From Tachypleus tridentatus (taxonomy: Eukaryota; Arthropoda; Merostomata; Xiphosura; Limulidae): DNA of 64,000 nt. The notes under the pieces were generated by a model. The model saw only the letters and a program-made list of their open reading frames with translations. It was not told the origin of the DNA and did not search any database. A program made the position numbers and the translations under genes. The stretch's first letter is position 1, and every line of letters begins with the position of its first letter. The stretch is from NCBI RefSeq assembly GCF_004210375.1, contig NC_134831.1, positions 41,450,035-41,514,034 on the forward strand, written 5' to 3'. Shown here piece by piece: positions 42,481 to 54,850 of this stretch.

Positions 42481-44542
42481 CTAAAATGACAGAGGCTTAA
42501 TTGTTAATCTATGTTACACAACTGATATTATTAAACATAAAACACCATACACTACAAAGACCTACTATCAAAATTGTTCTGAAATTCCAAAGGAGGTTGT
42601 AATCTTTAATAAGAAGTTAACACCAAACATCAACACATAAGAAAAATAACAGTAACAAGTTACTTAGTATCAAAAACAACAGGAGGTACTGAGGTTGTGC
42701 CATTCTTTCCATATTCTCCAAATTTTATTTTACATTTAGTTTTAACTTCTGAATTTCCAAATTTTCTAATGACTAAAAAAATTAATTAATTTTGACTAAT
42801 AGTGTTTGTAGTTTGTGATATTTGTTGACACAGCAGTGGGAATGCAAGTAAAATTTGTTCTGATGCATCTTAATAAATGCAAAAATATAAAATTTTAGAA
42901 AACAAGACAAATTCTGTAAATCAAATAACAGTTAACATATATATGATGCAGTTAAATATCCATCTTAACTTCAATGGAATAATTTAATGCTAATTTCTCA
43001 AATCTTATTTTGCATGTGCAAGTGATATAAAATAATACAGTGCTACTTTAAAGATCAGCCTGTTTGCTTATTTTCAAGTAATGAATCAATTAAAATTAAT
43101 GTTGAGTGATAGTAAGTTTATTTGATTAATTTAAATGTCTTTTTAATATGTGATGCATCACTTTAAACAACAGGTTTTGGAAATGTTTAGAGCTTCAACC
43201 ACACTGGTCACCCAGATCTTGCTAAGATACTTTCAACTTGAAGTAACACTACTACAGCTGTTGTCACATCCCTGCTGGGTGTTAACACATTTTTTCACCC
43301 TCTTACTCAACAGTATTTACAAGTTGAGATGTCTATAATTTTATCACACACAAAAAAATTAACCCACACTATCAGCTTCAACAGTATCACAAAACAGTTA
43401 CTGTACTATAGCCTTCAACTACTACCAGCAAATACTGAAGATAAAAGTTAAAAAGATATTCATTGCTACTGTAAAAGTAAAAATTATTAAAATAATACTT
43501 ATAAATTTGGTAACCAGTCATAATTTCCATCAGCTCAGTACACTATTTTCATTCTTTAAAATTAAACCTAATAAAATTAGTAATTTAAAAACACCTGTTT
43601 TAAATACAATAAACGCATCAGTTTCTACTTTTACAGCTACTACTGATCACTGCTATGGTTCATGAAACTTCTTGTAATTTTAATACTACTATTATTAGCC
43701 ATTTATAATTTGTATTACTATTATATTCAAAAACAAAATTTCAGGACAAGGGACCAACTGGTTTATCTAGACTGTTTCAGCCACTAAACTAAAGTTTAAA
43801 AAACAACTCGAAAAAACCATCCCTTAGTACATATATATCAAGTCTTCTCTCAAACTCCCTAAATCTACTGCATTCACCACATCTGAAGACAAGCCCTTCA
43901 AAGAGCCAACCACCCTATTAGTAAAATAAAGCTGTCTTAGATGAAGATGACTCGTACTCTATCAAACTTTATATTTATGTCCTTTAGTCCTACCATTTTC
44001 AGTGTTAAGTACGGGGGTTCAGAAGGAAAAAAGCATAACTAATGTCAATTTCCTTAGCAGTCTCAAACCCCCCAACAATAGCTCTCTCTCTTCGTTTTTT
44101 CAAGAGAAAGCAATTTCAGATGACGACAAAAGATCACGAACACTGTAACCATATGTGGCTTAACGAGTGACATATAGGAATTAGTATGTACAATTATATC
44201 TATATGATGAAATTATCTCCTATGGACTATTACTACTAGTACTGGTCCAACCCCAGTATGAATAGCAAGCTTAACTACGTTCGACAAGTAAAGTTCTAAT
44301 GAAACATTAAGTTTAAATTAACCACTGACTGATCCGGCATGTGGGAACATAAAATCTTATATCGTGATTTAAACGGGATCATGGCCTCAAACAAAATAAA
44401 ACTTGATCGTTGATGTGTTAACAGGAAATCTAACATTCGCCAATAACAGTTACTATAAATTGAAACACGATATTTTATTATTTGCGCAAACACATTTAAA
44501 ATATGTAAAACCAATACTACAATTAAAATACTTATGTTTTAC
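42481..44542. other. 5' UTR intron of RAD1, nothing recognised
   Basis: AT-rich intronic DNA. The open frame 43150-43338 on the plus strand has no domain or splice support. Confidence 0.4.
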
Positions 44543-44640
44543 CTAGAATAGTATTTTAACTTTAATAAAGTATACGTTTATTAACGAACAGCCCACAATA
44601 TTCACATTCCCGCCATTTTTCTTATATTGCCCTCTCTAAA
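44543..44640 (-). other. RAD1: Probable non-coding first exon of RAD1
   Basis: A donor TTCTAG/GTAAAA at 44542/44543 on the minus strand follows a GC-richer stretch with GGCGGGAA. It lies upstream of the acceptor that precedes the start-codon exon. The transcription start is not defined. Confidence 0.4.
44607..44614 (-). promoter_or_regulatory. RAD1: E2F-like site at the RAD1 5' end
   Basis: GGCGGGAA on the minus strand is a standard E2F core, expected for a gene of DNA replication and damage control. It is the only such site noticed in the surrounding AT-rich DNA. Confidence 0.45.
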
Positions 44641-44886
44641 GTTTGAGTTAAAAATTATAAAAATATATTAAACTGAAAAAAATCATGATTATGTTTTTCA
44701 TATCAAAAATGAGTATTTTTTTTCTTTAGCGTAATTAGTTTTGATATTGTAAAATGTCTGGGAGACAAATTTAAGACAATGATATATTTATGCAAAGTTT
44801 TAAAGAGAGACCGAGTAACTTCATTCATTGTCTTACTTTTGTTATTTAAAAGAACCAAATATTTCGTAAAAAATCTAGAACTTAAA

Positions 44887-44914
44887 TATATGTATATATA
44901 TATATATATATATA
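44887..44914. repeat. (TA)n microsatellite
   Basis: A run of about 12 TA dinucleotides with one TG interruption, 250 bp upstream of the presumed RAD1 start. Confidence 0.85.
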
Positions 44915-44919
44915 ATTAC

Positions 44920-46716
44920 TTCTAATATTTAAACAAAACGTGTAACTATTTAGTAAACTGATAAAGTAGGAAATGGTGTTACAACTTTTTTTTATAGTGT
45001 TTAAATTATAGCAAATGAAAAAAAAAAGGATTCTGGCCCAACTGAACTGAAAGGAACAAAAATTTACTTAACTTTCCTCTTTCCGTTTTCTAATAACAGG
45101 ATATATTGTTTAGACTGTTCACTTTATATCCGTGCGAAGCTCGTTACTACTTATGCTAAAAATAAAACCAGCTGTAAACAGAATACCTCCTTTGTATGAA
45201 AAGTTTACATGTTGTACATTTTGCTGGTGTGTGTAGTCTGATATCTTCTGAATCAAACTTCGATCTAACAAGAAAAAAATTAACAGTGTAAAAGAAATGT
45301 TAATAAGTTTAAAGCCACATACATCGCCCACGCTATACGATAAATGTGCATTTTGTTTACACGTACGAATATTTTCTTGGATAATAAGTCACAGTAGCTA
45401 ATACTTTACTATCAGTTGTAATATTGCACAAAACAAACAAAAAAACACACACTGCATTACTCAATTTTAATAACGAAAAGAAAAATGCTTTGTTAATTAA
45501 AATAACATGTACTTTACAAAAACTTGTATTTAAGCGCGATGCTACACAAAGGACTACCTACACTCTAGCCACCGAGAAGGATCAAACCCCGGTTTTTATC
45601 GTTGTAACTCTGTAAATTTAGCACTGATTTACTGGTGGAATAGTTAAAAGCTAAAACAGCATGTATATTCATAGTTTACTGGAAACATTATGCTATATAA
45701 TAATTTCATGTTATTGGTATTTTGTGTGTAATAAATAAACTAACTGATAATAATTTTATTTTTCAAAGCTAACGAAGATGAAATCGCTGAAAAGTTTTGG
45801 TTGTAATCAAGAAAGAGGGTTTAAAAATTGTTTTGTGTAAAATATATTATCACTCTATCCGCAATTTCAAAAATATCGTGAATAAATAAACAACGAAAAA
45901 CAACACACGTATATATTGCTTCTTTTTTCTAATTTCGGTCAAAATACCCATACTCTTAGAAATATATTTTCTATTGATGTGTTGCTCTTTTGCGAGATGC
46001 AAGCTATCTTCAGAAAAAACGTGTTATGTGTGTAGACTCATGTTACAATATGAGCATTTTGTATACTTCCAGAACAATAAAAATAGATAATACAAAATTC
46101 ATGAAATAAAGTTCTTACTTTTAGTATAAATTTAACTTTTTGGTTATCATCACAGATGTATGGTGTACCTGACGTTTTTTTACGTTAGGTTTGGATTTGT
46201 ACTGATATGTTTACATTTTGGCTCATCGTTTTCAAATAAGTATTTACCAATTAATTTTATTTTCATATATTATCGATATATTACTCAAAACAACCGAGAG
46301 AGCTACACATATATTTCTTGGTCGTGCACATCTGGTTGGACGTTTGGTAATAGGAAAGTTAATTAAACAAAATTCCAGTGGCAAAAACAAAAGTATATAA
46401 TTATTTGTCTTCAAGTCTTGAAAAAAATAACCAAATAATATTAGAAATATTATTAGCAGTTATCAATAATAATTCAAGCTGCATATCACTTTGTTAGTGA
46501 CAAATTACAAAAAAGGAGTAAGTTTCAAACATAAAAGAATCAATTATAAACATTTAAAAAATGTATTTGTTTTTCTTTAGTGAAAAATGTCATGAATGTT
46601 GCAACAGGAAAGCAAGGCACTATCATTGACAACAGTAGGCCCAATAGCCTTTCGCTGGAACTGGCAGTTATATTTACCCCGAGAATAGGAATTTCTCTTT
46701 GTGTTTATAACAAATC
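44920..46716. other. Upstream of RAD1, no gene recognised
   Basis: Apart from the SINE-B-like copy, no supported feature. A minus-strand open frame at 45119-45331 follows an acceptor-like TTCTTGTTAG but matches nothing I know. The plus-strand frame 46218-46400 contains GRAHLVGRL, reminiscent of ribosomal protein uL13, without further support. Confidence 0.35.
45528..45640 (-). mobile_element. SINE-B-like copy, old
   Basis: GATGCTACACAAAGGACTAC, then GGATCAAACCCCGGTTTTTA and GTAAATTTAGCACTGATTTA, fit the reverse of a tRNA-derived SINE head (GGTTTGATCC as B-box). Diverged. Confidence 0.45.
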
Positions 46717-46998
46717 TTGTTTGTTTGTTTTGAATTTCGCACAAAGCTATTCAAGGGCTATCTGTGCTAGCCGTCCCTAAGTTAGCAGTGTAAGACTAAA
46801 GGGAAGGCAGCTAGTCATCACCACCCACCGCCAACTCTTGAGCTACTCTTTTACCAACGAATAGTGGGATTACTTGTAACATTATAACGCCCCCACGGCT
46901 GAAAGGGCGAGCATGTTTGGTGCGATGGGGATTCGAACCCACGACCCTCGGATTACGAGTCGAACACCTTAACACGCTTGGCCATGCCGGACCTATTA
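46717..46998 (-). mobile_element. SINE-A copy, near consensus
   Basis: A well-preserved copy with GGGATTCGAACCCACGACCC in the head, flanked by perfect 11-bp direct repeats TATAACAAATC (46706-46716 and 46999-47009). Confidence 0.95.
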
Positions 46999-47049
46999 TA
47001 TAACAAATCAAACCATCGTGATGACAGAGTTTGGTGTTATTGTTTAAGC

Positions 47050-47232
47050 CCAATAGATGCCGCTAGATTCCTTAGCGGTTCATGGTGAAGTTTCAGTTGA
47101 GAATCACACACAGGGGCCAGGAAAACTTCATAACGAGCTTACGAACCAATTGTATTTGACATCTGTGATAGGAGCGCTATGTTATGACAATGTCTGATTA
47201 AATCTACTTCTGAATTAAACAGAAAACGGTCA
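47050..47232 (+). promoter_or_regulatory. Possible first exon and promoter of an unidentified plus-strand gene
   Basis: A GC-richer stretch ends in a consensus donor, GGTCAG/GTAAGTGAG, at about 47232. A CpG-rich tract (CAGTCGCGCGGCAAAGGTTG) follows at 47515-47560. No coding exon was recognised downstream, so this rests on composition and one splice site. Confidence 0.25.
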
Positions 47233-50200
47233 GGTAAGTGAGATTAATATGTTTTGGATGTAGTAGAAAGTTGACATATATATTAATTATTGTTTGGAAA
47301 GACCAAATCATTGGCTTTCGTGTTATTTATGCAGTGGTCGAAATTTGAAATGTTATTTTGAAGTAAAATTCATTTCTGTTAATGTTTGTAAAGCTCAGGT
47401 TCACGAAGCTTACGCTACCACGTGAGGATGGTCTACACAGTTACGTGGGCGTTTGTTTTGTGGGGGTGTTTGGCTACCGTAACAGAGTTGTAGAATAGTG
47501 CCGTAGAGAAAGTGTCAGTCGCGCGGCAAAGGTTGGCGCGGTTTGTCGTTTATTTCGCAATGCGACATGATAATAGGATTAGCTTTTCTTTTTGATTTAG
47601 AACTCAGAATATGAGTCAGAAAAGCTAAAATAAGGTCTTCACACGACCCATACAACGAGTTTGTTTGTTTTTTTTTGTAAAATCCTAGCTTGTTTTTAAT
47701 CTATAGAAAAATCATTTTTTTTCTTTAAAGATTCGTTTTGTGTTTTCCATGATACGGCACACGACTGACATTTTAACGGTGGGCACCGCCATGATGAATA
47801 TCCATCTTCAGAAAACACCTGTTAAATATATGAAAATCGTATTAGTATACTAGAACACTATGATACAACAATCCAACAAACTACAGTAATTGTACGTTGA
47901 GTGAATAAACTAGAGATATAACAATATATTAAATGCCTTCTTTACAAAAATGATCACTTATCTTTTGAAATCTTCTATTCGAATGAACTTTGATCAAAAT
48001 GTCTAGTTCACTTCCGAGTGTTATTATCACCGTTCTATGATTAAAGTAATATTGATTAAGCCTATCTATTATACATAGGACTGATAGATGGAATAGCTCA
48101 GTGGACTGATCGCAATATTAGTGTTTAATATCTCACATTGTTTGCATGCCTAAGAATGTGATAGTGTAAATAAATAACAATGTATAGCAATATGTCCATC
48201 TGCTGTATTTAGTGTCGACGAAACTATTCGCCCGATGCTCGTCAGACCGACTGGGATGCTACAGACACAGTACAGTAGTAGCTGAAACGCTAGCCATATT
48301 ATTAAATAAACTGCATGAACTACAAACAGCTCTTAAGGAGTGAATGAGATAAAGTGGTGAACTGTGCTTTTTATCAATTAATTGTATACGAGTAATTTAC
48401 ATAGTAAACTTAAGGTAAGGATTAATTAATAATACAATATTATTTATTGATTTTAACCCTGATTATTTATTACTTTTAATTGAAATAATTTTATTCGTCA
48501 TTCAGAAGAACTGGCGAACAACTTTCCAATACCATGAAGTATATCGTACAAAAATCATTGTGTTAATTTTATTAAATAACAGTAGACTCAATAACAGTAA
48601 TAATAAACAAAGCAGATGACTATTTATGGAAATTAATTAAATTTATCAAAATTCAATAATTTACTATAGTGGCGTCAATTATAACCATTTATGCAGTAGG
48701 ATATTCGGTCTTTGCCTGGTGTTATAAACGAGAAAAAGATCCTTGAAACTTGTTCAGTCGATGTCTACACCGAGGCAGTGGTTCGTAAAATAGGGTGGTA
48801 AAAGAAGGTCGCAAAGAAACCTTACACCGGTCGAACAAATACTGACAGCGATATCTTTACTTATTGCGCTAAACGTATGAATACACAACGTAAATACATG
48901 TTCGAGATTTTTTTCCAAATAATAAATTGCAGTGAAAGCAAAGTACTTCAAAATGGCTGTTTTTAAATTGTTTGTGAAATCATTGGTGGAGAGATCTCAT
49001 TCAAGGTGTTAAAGATCTTTGGGGTGAGTACTCGAGCTACAATAAAGAGATTGCTGTGCTATCAAGCACTCAGTAAGTAATGACTGATAGTAATTTACCG
49101 TATTTAACATACTTCTCTCTCTTTTAATAAATACCAGACTAAAAATATATATTTATACAAGTGAATCATTTAATTTATGAAGTTTAAAGATAATTTTTAT
49201 GCAGTTTTATTATTTTTACAGAAAACCATTTTTTTTTCCGGTTGATCGGTTATAATGGTCTATGTGTTTAAATCAAGCTAATAGTTGAAAAAGCTGTTTG
49301 TTCAATCGATGATGAATTTTTAAACACATTAGTAGCAATATATAGAATCAGTAATTCAATTTACAAGATTAGACAGTTGTAAAAAAGTTAAGCCTATAGA
49401 AATAGGTTCAATTAGCATTCAGATGCCAGTCTTTCATAGATTTGAACCATTGGCTGGGTACAGTAAGAAAAGAAATGAATAAGAGGTTTGCTTTATTGGG
49501 GTCGGGACTCTCCCATAACTTTAGAACAAGGATATTTGTTGTGAGAAGAACGAAACGTTAGGTCTAGAATTTCCTTGCCAGGTGCTGAAGTGCAGGACAT
49601 TATACAGCACGCAAGCAGTTTTTGTTGCCGATAACAAGATATTTATTATTTCACGTAAGAGAAAATGATGGAAACTGTAAACTAGGGTTACTACGACGAT
49701 CCCAGGGATGGAAGAGTTAACTTACACCTTCCAGTGATAGGTTAAGATCCCGTAACTTAGTTTTTCTTGGCAAATTAAGGGTAGGAGCTGATCTCATCGA
49801 AGTTTATACGATCTTTCGAGAAATCTATACGGTAAAGACCTCTGGTTTCTTCGTGCTGCCTTCTGAAAATAATAGTACGTGAGAGCATAAGTTTAAGGTT
49901 TGGAAAAAGGCAGGCTAGACTACAGTTAAGATAGTTTTATTTTTTAATAGGGTAATTGACTTACGAAATGAGTTGCTGTATAAAGTAATGGAGGCCAGCA
50001 CTTAAACATTAAATGGGAAATTGATTATTTACGAAAATATAAAGACGGGTTTAAAAGTTTCAGTTTTCCAAAAGTGGATGTCTATAGATCACTTGTAGAA
50101 CCAAATTATCCGTTGTCGTCTTTATGTTACATTAAATACGTTTCGTTGCTCAGCTTAACGGTAACAGTGGAAACTATGAAATATAATTAAGATGGCCTAG

Positions 50201-50959
50201 GAAAGTAAATATATTATTAATATAAATGTAGTTTCTAGAAGGATGATTTAGTAAGTAAAGGATGTCTCATATTCTGAAGAAAAACTGTTTGACCTTGCAA
50301 CTCTAAATAAAAGATTTTATACGAAATTTTCATGTTTTGAAAACTGTCATTTCTAACAAAACACTGTTGATTGTGGTTTTAAATTGCATTGGTTTTACAA
50401 TAACCAAATGTTTGAAACTAGGGTTTTCAGAAAAAGAAGTAATTTTCATAGTACCGGTGTTGTTATTTTTGATTACACTCGTTTTAAATTGCATTATATT
50501 TAACGTATACTGAACGTTTCGAAACCAAAGTCGTCAAGAAAGAAAACCGTCTTTCGCAATACCAGTTCTGGTGAGATTGATTACTTATTTCAACGTATAA
50601 TCTTAATGATATCCAAGACAGCACGTGTCGTTCATTCTTCCATTTTCTGAGCTGGCTGCGTCTGAAGTGCTTGAGTTACCGTGGTGTTCCAGATATTGAA
50701 AATTGTAGGAATTGATGATGTAATTCGTAAATAGTTCTTGGTGTTCAGAAATTAGTGCATCACGAAAGCAATGCGTCTCTTTTTGCAGAACACATTCTTT
50801 TCCTGCGTTTAAAATAATAAAAAGCAGGGAATATTTTTGGCATTGAGGGCGAGGTGACCCAGTGAAAATAGTTTTTCACGAAAAAAAAAGGAACTAAGCT
50901 TTACTCTTTAAAGCTGCCTTTTTTGTCGTGTTTCCAATATAACAATGTTTTGTAGAAAA

Positions 50960-51300
50960 TGAACCTCGTTACAGTGGCATAGAAACTTCCTTTTTCCGGG
51001 GGAGCAACTTTCAATGAACCCGAAATTGTCAGACTTTCCGTGCGAATGAAGGATATAATTATTAAGAAATTAATGGCGCTATAAAAATTATGTTGTTTTG
51101 AAATTTTTGACGAATAAAAATTTGGAATTTCTAATCTGGAAATTATGTTGTTGTTTTGGTCAATATGCTTGAGGAAAACGCGGCTGTTCTCTCTACACAA
51201 ATCTAGGGGGAGCAATTGCTCCCCTGATTTTTACGCTATTGCTTCATTATGGTTTTATATTACCTTAACTCGGCGTCGTCATAAGGGGTTCTTGGAAAAA
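50960..51300. repeat. Probable dispersed repeat with an 18-bp palindrome
   Basis: TTCCGGGGGAGCAACTTTC at 50995 and the perfect palindrome GGGGAGCAATTGCTCCCC at 51207-51224 lie in a stretch whose wording (GTGGCATAGAAACTTCC, CTACACAAATCTAGGGGGAG) resembles transposable-element ends. No full element could be delimited. Confidence 0.35.
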
Positions 51301-51984
51301 GAGAAAGTTCTAGAAGCAACACGAGATTTCCACGAATGCTATATACATATTGACGTTTGATAACTAGAAAGTAAACCAGGCATTTCAGGTTCCGACCTTT
51401 CTTTTAAGTTGTACAGATAACGTTTTTATTAGTCTATATAATCAAACACTCTTGTCTAAGATTGTTTATTATAATACTTAGACCTTCTTTTTGTAAATTA
51501 TTATTCTTGTTGTTAAACAAAACAATAGTAACAACTTATCACATGAATCTGATACTGAAAATTGTCTAGCTGTTCAATATTTTTAATTGTCGTGATAGAA
51601 ACTCTACATTACTGTGAACAATCTTTTGTAACATCTCTTTATCTTAGTTTATCATTAACGGATAAAAAGCTTGGCGGATTTAATAACTTATTTTTCACTG
51701 CAAAATATGCGGTGGCGCTTTGTAAATTATGCTGCCTAAATTGAGATATTTACAAATAACGAATAAATTTTTCAGGGATATATTTATTAACAGTTAGAGT
51801 TCTTTATGTTTTATTCTCGCAATGGAGATCAGTCATGTAGTTCGTAGTTAATGATCATTTTCTGATGTCCAGTTAACGTGGAGTTTACAACTTTTTGTGG
51901 TCATTTTCAGCTATTTTTTGGTGACCGATATTACCCTAATTGAGATTTGATTGTCATTAACCGTTAGAATTTAAGCCAGTGATT

Positions 51985-52110
51985 TATTTGTTTATTGTTA
52001 AGCACAAAATTAGTCAGTGGGTTATCTGTAATTTACCCACCGCGATATCGAAACCCGATTTTAAATGTTTCAAACCTCAAGATTTACCACAGGCTTATGA
52101 AGCCACTGTT
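51985..52110 (-). mobile_element. SINE-B copy, diverged
   Basis: TTAAGCACAAAATTAGTCAG, GGTTATCTGTAATTTACCCA and CGATATCGAAACCCGATTTT follow the SINE-B order in reverse. Confidence 0.5.
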
Positions 52111-53526
52111 TAGTAAGTCTCCACCACCGACATATTTAAATTAAACCTGGATAGTATTTTCGAAGTATCTAAATTAATTATAGGCTATATTCTCTGTAGG
52201 CCAACTATCAATTAAGGTAGTATTGGAAGTATTTGTTCGTTTTTGAAAAGTTCAATTAACGAAACTTCAAATATTCGTATTGATGTTTAAGGAAAATTTA
52301 ATAGGGTCGCACATACAATCGTCACAAGAATTAAGTTTGTTATCATGCAACCGAATTCGGAAATATGAGATAAAACTGATGGTTGAATAGTCGAAACTTT
52401 ACAAGATGTACTATCAACAATGGAATATTTCACAAGAATACATACAGTTCGTGTTTGAAGATATATATAATTTCTGTACTGATTAATTCATCCTATGCCT
52501 TTATGTCAAACCATATGCTGAAGTTGCAGTTGAAGAAAAGTGTAATTATACCCTAGTCGCTGCGCATACTTAACCCTTATGTCTGGGAATTCGTTATGTG
52601 TGGATGTTGACAGAACACTTACGGCATAGAATTCAATATCAATCAGAAGCAAGGGCGCCATTTAGGTATGGCTGTTTCCCCCTTCCGGTGCTTAATGTCA
52701 CTTGTTTATTTTGGGAACAATAAATATTCTTATAACATGTTCGGTTTGTACTGTTTCAATGACTATTATGTGTAAGTGCTTTAAAAATAGACAGATTTTA
52801 ACCTTTAAAAATTCTCAAACAGTCCTCGAGCCTAACTCTTCTGGATCTCCAATAAAAGTACTTCATCCTTCATATGTAAATTTGAAATGGCGCTCCTGAT
52901 CAGACGACCTTAATTTGTTGGTCAGTTATAACCATCTAGTTTAGAGAGTTTAACATAAGGGGGATCTTGTGGAAGATGGTATGTCTGTGATAGTTAAGCC
53001 TTTTTTTGCCATATGGTAAGTTGTTTTGTTCAGTTTTTAACATAATTGTTTTCCGTTTGCGTTTGTTGTCCAGGCACTACTTTACAGTTGAAATAAAAAT
53101 AAAGCTATTTTTATAGAAGAATACCTTATTTTTTAGGATTTTTCTTTTACAATGTTTATACTTTCAGTGATTTTGTGGCAGAGATAATGAATTTTATTAA
53201 ATTTTCAGTCTTCTCTGTTAGGGTTAAAACCGCATTTAATTGCAATGTTAATAATTTATATCAGATGAGGTTTTCAAGATTACTGGTTCTAGAAGGATTC
53301 TCTAAGAAGCAAGTCAACCACTTCTATTAAAAGCACGATAGTTTACTGAGAGAAACATAAAGAAGAAGCATGCCATAATAGTATTATAATATTAGCGGCA
53401 CTGATTGACACTCCAATGTTAATGTAGTGATTGAATTAAAATGTTTTATCTCTTTCTGTCCATAATATATAAAATTGTGTAATTCTCCTAACATCCCTCC
53501 CCCCAGTAGCACGTGGTATGTCTTCG

Positions 53527-53731
53527 GTTTGTGTTTTGAATTTCGCACAAAGCTACACGAGCGCTATCTACACTAGCCGTCCCTAATTTTGCAATGTAAG
53601 ACTAGAGGGAAGGTAGCTAGTCATCATCACCCATCGCCAACTCTTGGGGTACTTTTTACCAACGAATAATGGAATTGACCGTAACATTATAACGCTCAAC
53701 GGCTGAAAGGACAAGCATATTTGGTGTGATG
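53527..53731 (-). mobile_element. SINE-A, truncated, joined to a SINE-B
   Basis: The tail and body are present, but the tRNA-like head is missing. At GCATATTTGGTGTGATGGCG the sequence passes directly into a plus-strand SINE-B. Confidence 0.8.
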
Positions 53732-53825
53732 GCGGTATGCCTTCGGACTTATACCGATAGAAACCAGGTTTTGTGGTGGACAAAGCACAGACAGCCTTTT
53801 GTGTAGCTTTGTGCTTAGTACTGAA
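53732..53825 (+). mobile_element. SINE-B copy
   Basis: GGTATGCCTTCGGACTTATA, then GTGGTGGACAAAGCACAGAC and TTGTGTAGCTTTGTGCTTAG, match the copies at 59212 and 59411. Confidence 0.7.
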
Positions 53826-54569
53826 CAACTTTATGACATCTATTTTGTGTTTGGAGAACCAACTGTAAGCAACATTTACAACGTCAATGTATGGTGTTAA
53901 ACTGTACAAATATAAGCACAGTATGAAAAAATTTAAAATATTCTATGAAAGAAAGGTAATAAAAAATAACTTATAAACTAATTTACCGCCATTTTCTGAC
54001 GGTTAACAACAACGTAGTTGATACATCAACTAGGGGCGGGATACTGGGGATGTGATGGTTCAAACGGAACCTCAAAACCTGAAACTTTTTAAGTTTTTAC
54101 TACAATATTTATTTATATTCATTTTCTATTTTCAAGGAGTAAGGCCCACGCAGTTAATGCGTGCCTCTATTTACACAATATATGTTCACTATCGCACTGA
54201 CATGTCACCAGGTAAACCTCTCTTCAAGGCCATGTGTAGAAAGTTCTTACAGTTATTCACTTTAGAGAGATGTTCCCTTTCTAAGGCTGATTTTTTCCTT
54301 CCATTCACATTAATCGATTACAGACAGCCTTGAGTAGGAGGCCTTTTCGTGAGCATTGGGTTTCAGGCTAGGACTGACGACCCACAGGTGTAGTTTCCTG
54401 AGATTTGACGGGATGTTATCTGATTAAAGTTTTATTTCTTATTACTGTACCAAAGTTTTGTGGAATATTAAAGTTTATTTGCGGTTTTATCACTCATAGT
54501 AAATAATTTACCAATGTCATATTTTAGCCTTTATGTAAATTTAAAACAATTTGTCTCTGCTTTTAAATG
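53826..54569. other. No gene recognised
   Basis: The plus frame 54052-54333 follows an acceptor-like TTTTCAAG and has a donor-like CCAG/GTAAAC at about 54212. The intervening residues match nothing known to me. Confidence 0.3.
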
Positions 54570-54840
54570 GGTCCGGCAGGGCCAGGTAGTTAAGGCACTC
54601 GACTCCTAATCTGAGGGTTGCGGGTTCGCATCCCCGTCGCACCAAACATGCTCACCTTTACAGCCGGGGGGCGTTAGAATGTTACGATCAATCCCACTAT
54701 TTATTGGTAAAAGAGTAGCCCGAGAGTTGGTGGTGGGTGGTGATGACTAGCTGCCTCTAGTCTTACACCGTTAAATTAGGGATGGCTAGGACAGATAGCC
54801 TTCGAGTAGCTTTGCGCGAAATTCAATAAACAAACAAAAA
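54570..54840 (+). mobile_element. SINE-A copy
   Basis: Head GCCAGGTAGTTAAGGCACTC and GGGTTCGCATCCCCGTCGCA, then body and (CAAA)n tail, between direct repeats CTTTTAAATG (54560-54569 and 54841-54850). Confidence 0.93.
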
Positions 54841-54850
54841 CTTTTAAATG

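Larger units (their letters stand above)
47233..53526. other. Unassigned region, low repeat content
   Basis: More unique and less AT-biased than the left half, with more CpG, as in an intron or upstream region of a large gene. No exon could be supported by homology. The 50901-51215 minus frame is part of a repeat-like stretch. Confidence 0.35.

Noticed and set aside
45119-45331. Minus-strand exon ending GGILFTAGFIFSISSNELR
   Set aside because: An acceptor-like site precedes it, but no family was recognised and no partner exon found.
46218-46400. Ribosomal protein uL13 fragment (GRAHLVGRL)
   Set aside because: Nine suggestive residues only; neighbouring residues do not continue the family.
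50901-51215. 104-residue minus-strand frame
   Set aside because: Lies in repeat-like sequence with a palindrome; no domain, and composition like its surroundings.
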